From Mikania micrantha (taxonomy: Eukaryota; Streptophyta; Magnoliopsida; Asterales; Asteraceae), in contig CM018689.1 in NCBI GenBank assembly GCA_009363875.1, positions 55,243,741 to 55,307,740 on the forward strand: a stretch of 64,000 nucleotides of DNA. The letters are read 5' to 3'. Below are positions 57,401 to 64,000 of this stretch, piece by piece. A model generated the notes under the pieces. That model was not told where the DNA came from. It was given only the letters and a program-made list of their open reading frames with translations, and did not search any database. The position numbers and the translations under genes were made by a program. Numbering within the stretch: position 1 is the stretch's first letter; each line of letters begins with the position of its first letter.

Positions 57401-59650
57401 GAAATCATATGAACTAAAACAAAGGGTCATATTCAAAGGAAATCTAATTCAGTGTGGGATCTGAGAACAAGGAATCATAATCAAGAATCAATTATCATTA
57501 TGAATCATGGAAATTCAAAAGATCAAGATCAAGAGGCTCAAGGAATCAGATATCATAAATGTGTGTGAATCATTGAAATAATGAAATCATTACAATCTAA
57601 TGAAGTCATTAATATTTGAGTTAAGGTGGATGTCAGTTGTATAGGGAATCAAGACCACGTGTAACACACATATAAAGTTCCATTCAGGTATAGAAGACTC
57701 TTGTAGTCAGGCTATACGGGCAATAACATGAACTATCAAAGGAAATCATTATCAAAGTCATATCAAGAGAATCAAAGAGATCAAGAATCACTGGATATCC
57801 TTAAAGTCCCCGCATGTACAGAAGACCATTAGGTCAAGCTGTAAGGGCAAAACATTAAAATCCCGCTCAGTTCAGGTGTACTCCTTGTGAGTTATGCCTG
57901 ACATGGGTCACGTGTGAGAGGTTACAACTTGGACAACCACCAACAACTAAATCTAATTGATTGAGTCAAATAAGGCCCAATCATCATGTCTTAGCTGTAT
58001 TTAAATGTTTATTTATTTATTTAGTTAAATATTTAACATTTTATTTCTATCACCGACTTTTGGGAAATCATGTATCTATAATGAACTCAAGAGAATCAAG
58101 GGTAAATCAAGTTTTGGAAAGCATAATCTAAATCAGAGGTATAGGGTAAAAATGCTTAATTATCATTAACAATAGTGTAATATGCATATTAGTATGTGGT
58201 GGGATGTTGGCTAGGGCTTGTCCCTTACATATGCCCTATATATAAGCATACCGATGTGGATAATACATGTGGTGTTAATGAGGTTAGGGTCTTTACCGAA
58301 AGAGGTTTTCAAATCATTTTCCATTATTAAAACAATATGAACTCACCAACCATGTGTTGACTTTATTTTTGCATGACTTCTCAGGTGACGAACAGGTCAA
58401 CTGAAGAGTTGTTTCTTTTGGACTAGGTTACAGATAGAGGACCTAGCTTTTTGGACCTGCATATTTTTGGACATCATACACCATTATTTTGTATATCTTG
58501 TGCAGATACAAGATTGAAGATTTATGATGTTATAGTAGATTTACATTGTTAAATTATAAACTTAACTGATGTAATTTAACTTTGTAATTCTATTTTATTT
58601 TAGCAAGTTTCTCGTTTATATATCATGTGCAATGTAAACAATCTGATCATTCCGATTATCACTATTGATATCGCGCCCCGGGAACCTTCCGCCCATCGGG
58701 GAAATCCGATCCTACCCCGCCGGCTCGGGGTGTGACAATAACTGCTGTAAAATGACTACCCAAAATGTATAATAAATGGCAACAAATCCTAATTCAAAAA
58801 CAAATCTCAATTATATCAACAATTCCCAATTATATCAAGAATTCCCAATTCAATCAACAAATATCTAACAATTCATGGTCACACATCCTATATATCAAAG
58901 GGCAACTTTCAAATCAAGTTTAATTGAGTAAAACATAATACTAGTGAACATCTATTACTTACCCAATGTTGCTCGGCTAATTGATTGTACCATCCCGAGC
59001 TTCCCTTAAAATGCATGTCTCTCCAACATTCCACATGCTGAGGCACACCACCCTCCTTGACCTTTAAACAATAACAAATATTATTATTAAGATATCAAAT
59101 AAGAATTAATACATATTTTGATAACACTAAATTATAACCTCATCATAACGTCTCTGAGCGTATGATTGGGTCCCGTGATAACTTCCATACAGCTGTTTTG
59201 ATCTGTTAGATGTATTTTTCAAAGATATGTTTTTGTATGTAGAAGTTGTAAACAGCCCATCAATAACCTGCACCCAAGTTTCCGGGTCCATGCCCTTAGG
59301 AGGATTCTGCTTGGCTCTTGCTGTGTTGTCATATCCTCCTTCTTTGTCAAAGTGTTTCTTTAGCTTTGTTTTCCGGTCTTTGTACCGGTTCGCACAGTCA
59401 GCTTGAATACCAAGCTTTATTCCATCCCAGTATTCGGTATTGTGATATTGTGCCAGATCAAAGTAATGCTATAAAAGTTGATATGATTAGAAAATAATCA
59501 AAAATATGAAACCAATATACAAGGAACATTAGTAAGTGTACTAACATGGAGAGTGGTCAGAATAGACATCTTGTCATCTCCCGGAACCTCCCGGAACCCC
59601 TGCCAGCTCCGATAATGGAATGGGGCATGTCTGTCAACTTCATTAGATAT
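54427..59650 (-). pseudogene. Transposase_24 (Ptta/En/Spm) gene, decayed
   Basis: Recognisable minus-strand exons are 59650-59546, 59468-59139, 59061-58963 and 54840-54427, all in phase with GT-AG sites. Motifs typical of the plant Ptta/En/Spm family include HAPFHYRSWQGFREVP, QADCANRYKDRKTKLKKHF, NPPKGMDPETWVQVIDG, CWRDMHFKGSSGWYNQLA and RSLGQRRGHVKGVGRTVK. The product of intact relatives is thought to bind CACTA ends or assist transposition. The last exon has two in-frame TAA (54648-54646, 54585-54583), both plausible CAA changes, and ends in an acidic Glu/Asp tail. A start exon upstream of 59650 is not identified. The intron between 58962 and 54841 contains the solo LTR. Confidence 0.85.
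54902..58737 (+). mobile_element. Solo LTR, family B copy 2 (3.8 kb)
   Basis: Ends TGTAACATCAGTGCCGG and GGCTCGGGGTGTGACA, with TSD ataac at 54897-54901 and 58738-58742. Inverted relative to 34562-39623 and shorter because the GGGCC tract and 81-bp tandem units of copy 1 are lacking. 55990-56290 is dense in CATTCGGC, CATTCGATCGG and CGAATG words. 55590-55730 (aaaccctcatct, ctctctctac) resembles a plant 5' leader, supporting plus-strand sense. Several 65-127-codon frames inside are repeat-driven. Confidence 0.82.
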
Positions 59651-60567
59651 CTAACATACACACATAACATAAACATAAATATACAACATACGCAAACAAA
59701 TGTGTTTCATCAACAAAAAGTTGAAAATTCAAAACACAAAACATTTCAAAACAATAAAAATACATAAACACACATTAAAATTGAAAATTCAACATACCTA
59801 TGTTGAATAAGTTCCAAGAAAGCTTCAACACGAAATCAACTTCATATCATCACATACATTGCAAAAAAATATGAAAAAAAATAAGAAATCTCTTAATAAA
59901 TACATTAATACAAAAAAAAAATTACACAAAAAACCATACCTACGAAAAAATGAGAAGGATCCAACAATCTTCAAGCACCAAATCAAACCTAAAATCATAC
60001 AAATTCATAAATACTTGCAAATCAATGAATAAACAACAAAAAATGAATGATTTAACAAAAAACCACATACCTATACAAATGAGAAGATTTCAATCACCCC
60101 TTAGCCGTGAAATCGCCTCTAGAGACTCATAAAAAACCCAAAATCGCCGCTTAGGATGGTGAAGAACAAGAGAAATGAAGAATTCTGCGAAAATGGGTTC
60201 TGCGCGAAATTTTGGGTATATAAACCCTGTAGCGGCGACAGGTTGTCGTTATAGGGAAACATCGAAACCGCTGCGCGCATTAAATGCACTGATGAAAAAT
60301 ACATTTGTTCTCTTCCTCACCTATAGCGACGACACGTCGTCGCAATAAGTAATTCATTTTTTTTATTTTTTAACCGTCTTCCATCTAATAAAAAGAAATA
60401 AAAAAAATAAAAAATTTGATAATTGTGAGCTATAGCGACGACCGTTAGTCGCTATAGGTTTTTCCAGAACCGCCAATATTTCGGTCAAACCCGTCCTTTT
60501 TCGTCATGAGCTATAGCGACGACAGGTGGTCGCTATAGCTTAAAAAGCCTGAAAAAGTGCTTTTAAA

Positions 60568-60595
60568 CTATAGCGACGACATGTCGTCGCTATAG
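60568..60595. repeat. 28-bp perfect palindrome in CACTA subterminal region
   Basis: CTATAGCGACGAC, then AT, then the exact inverse of the first 13 bases. Neighbouring copies are single or imperfect. It is probably a doubled transposase-binding site. Confidence 0.85.
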
Positions 60596-60668
60596 CTCAA
60601 CCTATAGGAACGAAAACGTGGCGTCGCTACAGCCTTTGTCCCATTAGTTGCCTTTTCTTGTAGTGCTA

Positions 60669-61813
60669 ATTGGCAATTAAATACTTTCATTAGGTTGTGC
60701 AAATCCCTAAAAAAATTGCAAAACCATTTTTTAACATTTTAAGTTGCAGGCTAACATGTTGATGCATGTTTGTTGATTGTTTGTTGCTACGATCCTTCCT
60801 AGCAAGAAAATCACATCGTTGACTTCATTAACATGTTGATGCATGTTTGTTGATTGTTTGTTGCTACGATCCAGTCTTGAGAATGAAAAAAAAATCTGAA
60901 GCATGGGGTAAGAAAGAAAAATTGGACCCTTCTAAAAACTAACTTAGTAATTTATATATAAAAAATTAGTAAAATATATAAAAAAAAACTTTAAAAAATT
61001 TCATGCCCTTAAAAAGTCAGGCCCAAGGCTATCGCCCGCTTTACCCCTCCGATGGGCCGACACTGGCTTTTTTATTTACTATAAGACTTGAACTATTAAC
61101 ATATAGAAATAAAACACCTTAACATTATCTTAGTAACATGAGAACAAATGTCCGACATTTTGTTGCCTTCGTTAACTAATTAAACATTAGTAATCTTATA
61201 TTTCCTTCATATTTAAAATGTCATTTTGTTGCCTTTGTTAACTAATCTTATATTTCCATCATATTTAAAAGTAGTAACAATTTAAAACAATACGGCTCAT
61301 GTTTTTATTATTTTTAACTTTTACATACAAACGTGTTTGTTATTATTTACACAAAAAAAACTTAAAAAATAATATGTTCATATGTTTTCTTTTTATTATT
61401 GTAAACATTTACCATAGAAAACTTTAAACATAATATTTTCCTATGATTTCCTTTTTAATTTTAAACATTTATATATAGAGATGTTCATTGAGAACCAATA
61501 TTAATAATTAAAAACTAAACTACATTATTTATAATTACATGTTTAAAAGTCATGAAATTTGCTCTGCTTTAAAGGCGAATTAATTTTATATTCAATCATA
61601 TGATTATAAATAATTTTTTTGATTTTTTATAATTTATTAGTTCTCTTCTGATATTTCCTCTTACCAATATATGTTAATAATAGAACCTATATTGTAGAAA
61701 CGTCGTATTTTAGTGTTAATACTAGTATGTCAAATAAATTAATGATGTTGATTGCTTCTCACGGGTTCTCTCATAATGTATGTGTTATCATTTAATCTTC
61801 GTGTTAAATACTA
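60669..61813. other. Intergenic DNA with short direct repeats
   Basis: A 44-bp perfect direct repeat is at 60752-60795 and 60829-60872. A second imperfect repeat lies at about 61151-61259 (cattttgttgcc, gttaactaat, cttatatttcc). 61010-61070 (gcccaaggctatcgcccgc, gatgggccgac) resembles a common plant MITE end. No gene. Confidence 0.6.
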
Positions 61814-61823
61814 TATATGTATA

Positions 61824-62248
61824 GGGTAAGGATCAAATAAAAAGTCTATTTTGCCTAAGAAGGCTAAAAAGTATTTTTAAAATCTCAAAAACCGACCCAA
61901 ACGAACTCCGATTGAACTCATTTTGATGGCGTTGGAACCGTCTCATCGAACCCTATAATATTTGCTTTTTGGTTTTAGCTTTAACAACTAGTTTAGAGTT
62001 TGGATTTTAATGCATGTTTTTTTAGCTTTTAGATTTTACCTTTAAGTTTAGGGTTTGTTTTTATAATTTTGGTTTTATTATTAGGGTTTATTGTCTATGA
62101 TTTAAGGTTTAGGTTTTAGGGAATTACAAGCCGGTTCCAATGATATAAAAATGAATTCAATAGGAGTTTGTTTGGGTCGGTTTTCAAGTTTTTAAAAATC
62201 CTTCTTAGCCTTCTTAGGCAAAAAAGACTTTTTAGGTGAGCATTCCCC
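61824..62248. mobile_element. Hairpin MITE, Mutator-like
   Basis: Ends GGGTAAGGATCAAATAA and inverted TGAGCATTCCCC, with arms matching over about 130 bp (ttgcctaagaaggcta, gaccsaaac, ggaaccg). Flanks tatatgtata and tgtatgtata are a 10-bp TSD with one mismatch. The unpaired centre is rich in tttagggttt-like words. No ORF. Confidence 0.75.
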
Positions 62249-62258
62249 TGTATGTATA

Positions 62259-63373
62259 TAGACACGTTATTTTCAATTTTATGAATATATTGAGAATTAC
62301 TAGAAACCACTTTAAATCTTACATTTTTCATATAAATTGACTAAAATCCATATAATTTCAATCCAGACGATGTTATTTTTTTCCAGAAAATGAGAGCAAT
62401 CTTTGCAGTTGTGAACGTGACAAATTAGTAAAAACTATAATAGTACCAAAATGGTTTTGGATAAAATACTCTCACGGAGTTGAAAGCACGCAGGGAGTAT
62501 ACAATTTGGGCATATTGACATATATATGTAATTTGGATAGTTGCATATTGCGCTTCATGGCCGGATGGCCAAAAAATTCTTAACGGAACAAGTCAATTTT
62601 AAAAATTTCAAATGAACCTTACATTTCGTGCCGGAGATAAACCAATTTTTAGAAAAGTTTGAACAAATTAGTAAACATAGTTATAAACAAACCTAAAATC
62701 TCCTTGCATGATAAAAGTGAAATACATCAAAGAAAACAAAAAATCGTAGGAAAACGATTCAAATCTTAGTTGAAAAGTAGAGAACTAAGTGTCAACACTG
62801 ATCACTACACTACCAATTACATATTTTTATATTTTCATTTAAAATCCTACATATATTACTTGAGTAATAAAACTTAGAAAAGCATTAAAATTGTATGAAA
62901 AGGGGCAGGAATTTACGAAACCCAAAATACATGTTAATTTTTTGAAACAAAAAAGGACGAAACCAATATTATAAACTAAAAATAACATTTCACCGCCCAG
63001 CCCTCAAAAAGCTTTGCTAATTATCTTACTATTCATATTCATATAAGCCTTTTGTGTATATAACAATACCTTAAAATTACTCGAGTCGGTTTTTGTATGG
63101 TATATATTAATATATTATATTATAATGTCTGGTAAATTGGCTTGAAGTTCTTCATAAACCCTTGTAAAAAGTCTTTAGACAATACATGTTATGTATTTTA
63201 TTTTCTTTAATAGTGAGACCACATTGCATAAACCCTTATAAAATCCTAATTTGCTGGAAATTCCTAAAAATGCATATCTAATAACTTCATATCTACACCA
63301 ATTATACATAAAATTGGATAAATTCTTAATGAAAAAAAAAATCAATGAATAGTAAAGTTTAATGAAGTCACCA
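62259..63373. other. 3' flank of the PPR gene, no other gene seen
   Basis: AT-rich. 62900-62992 is similar to 7868-7960 upstream of BAHD copy 1. The 107-codon antisense-frame ORF at 63175-63498 overlaps the PPR gene in another frame and is a shadow. Confidence 0.5.
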
Positions 63374-64000
63374 TCACCAGTAATCTCCACAACTACAAAC
63401 ACCATCTTTGAAATGATGAAATCTTTTAGCATCTCTAACAACGATTTCTCTGTATGCGATTCGAGATATAAACTTGATAACATTATGGCAGTCAACACAC
63501 ACCCGTAGGTTCTTCATCACCCTCAACACATCACCATTTGAGGTGCTTAAAATCCCAAATGCTATAGCCAATCTCTCACTATGATAAAATAGCATTTCTT
63601 CCTTAGTTTCCTCATCAACCTTTTCAAACACAACATCTAATTCAGGTACATAACCTTCAACTCTCATCTTTTCTTTTATATCCTCCAGATACTTGTAAAT
63701 CTCTTTTGACATTTTATGTGATTGATCAAATGCAAGAAACGTGTGAATTTGGCCTGTAACTTCAATCAAGCTCCACCCCGGTTGTTTCTCCAACTTTTTT
63801 TCTTTCATATTGCGTCTCATTTTGGCGACTTGATCCCATTTTCCAGAAGTTGCATAGATGTTTGCCATGAGTACATGCCATCCAGCATTAGTTGGATCAA
63901 GTTTTAGAATCTCCGGGACAACTCTTTCAGCCATTTTGAAATTTTTATGAATCTTGCACGCGTTTAACAGCCCACCCCATATCTTGGAATCAGGTTTTAC
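63374..64000 (-). CDS. DYW-type PPR protein, C-terminal part (5' end outside window)
   Basis: The reading frame is open to the window edge, so the N-terminal PPR repeats lie beyond 64000. Visible are the E/E+ region ([19 protein letters not shown] at the edge, then [16 protein letters not shown] and [14 protein letters not shown]) and a complete DYW domain: [10 protein letters not shown] (deaminase-like HxE), CVDCH and the zinc ligands of CSCGDYW, the final three residues giving the name. The family acts in mitochondria or chloroplasts, where the PPR tract selects RNA sites and the DYW domain performs C-to-U editing. The stop is at 63374-63376. Targeting and editing site cannot be judged from this part. 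No damage seen in the visible 208 codons. Confidence 0.95.
   Translation of the reverse strand, partial: VKPDSKIWGGLLNACKIHKNFKMAERVVPEILKLDPTNAGWHVLMANIYATSGKWDQVAKMRRNMKEKKLEKQPGWSLIEVTGQIHTFLAFDQSHKMSKEIYKYLEDIKEKMRVEGYVPELDVVFEKVDEETKEEMLFYHSERLAIAFGILSTSNGDVLRVMKNLRVCVDCHNVIKFISRIAYREIVVRDAKRFHHFKDGVCSCGDYW

Larger units (their letters stand above)
53852..60665 (-). mobile_element. CACTA (En/Spm) element with nested solo LTR
   Basis: Ends CACTATAAGGAAAG and CTTTTCTTGTAGTG with perfect 3-bp TSD cta (53849-53851, 60666-60668). Subterminal regions (53869-54010 and 60225-60630) hold many tatagcgacgac copies in both orientations, including a 28-bp perfect palindrome at 60568-60595. Without the nested LTR it is about 3.0 kb. 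It carries one decayed gene on the minus strand and no TNP2-like main transposase, so it is non-autonomous. A minus-strand TATA-like TTTATATAC lies at 60217-60225, upstream of that gene. Confidence 0.92.

Noticed and set aside
63175..63498. 107-codon minus-strand ORF
   Set aside because: Overlaps the 3' end of the DYW-type PPR gene in another frame; shadow ORF.

Overview
The window is plant nuclear DNA from a dicot. Evidence is genes with spliced GT-AG introns (BAHD acyltransferases, a DYW-type PPR protein), very AT-rich intergenic DNA, a SIRE-like Ty1/copia retrotransposon primed by initiator-Met tRNA, and CACTA, Mutator-like, Helitron, SINE and LINE elements. The style of the copia element (large extra ORF after pol) and of the CACTA and BAHD sequences suggests Asteraceae. 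That family placement is recognition from general knowledge, not a search result.

Layout. 1-2558: AT-rich flank with one SINE-like copy. 2559-7601 (minus): an intact three-exon BAHD acyltransferase whose 3.5-kb first intron carries a hairpin MITE, a SINE and other repeats. 8299-20966: a foldback MITE split by a very young 12.1-kb copia element (8729-20828, TSD aatac). The copia element has gag, pol, a long extra ORF, and dense copies of a CTTC-N-GAAG palindrome in both LTRs, in the gag linker, and in front of an apparent internal promoter. 20967-31647: gene-poor DNA with two small CACTA elements (TSDs aca and tta), a Helitron and a hairpin Mutator-like MITE. 31657-45775: a nest four elements deep. 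A Mutator-like MITE (TSD tttatttga) was hit by a 13.8-kb non-coding LTR element (TSD aaaat), which contains a further LTR-type unit, which contains a 5.1-kb probable solo LTR (TSD ataac). 46472-49562 (minus): a second intact BAHD gene, paralogous to the first, with the exon-1 relic of a third copy at about 50.75 kb. 51.3-53.8 kb: a run of short retroposons (two SINEs and a LINE tail with clear TSDs, plus one SINE-like fragment). 53852-60665: a CACTA element (TSD cta) with a decayed Transposase_24-type gene whose intron holds a second solo LTR of the same family. 61.8-62.2 kb: another hairpin MITE. 63374-64000 (minus): the C-terminal part of a DYW-type PPR gene running off the window.

How it fits together. 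The host genes are a tandem BAHD cluster forced about 39 kb apart by nested insertions, plus an organelle RNA-editing type PPR gene. The most unusual feature is in the copia element. The same short palindrome is concentrated upstream of two putative promoters (LTR and internal), and the internal promoter sits 5' of a roughly 1,200-codon accessory ORF. This layout recalls self-encoded anti-silencing systems of some DNA transposons, but that reading is a hypothesis.
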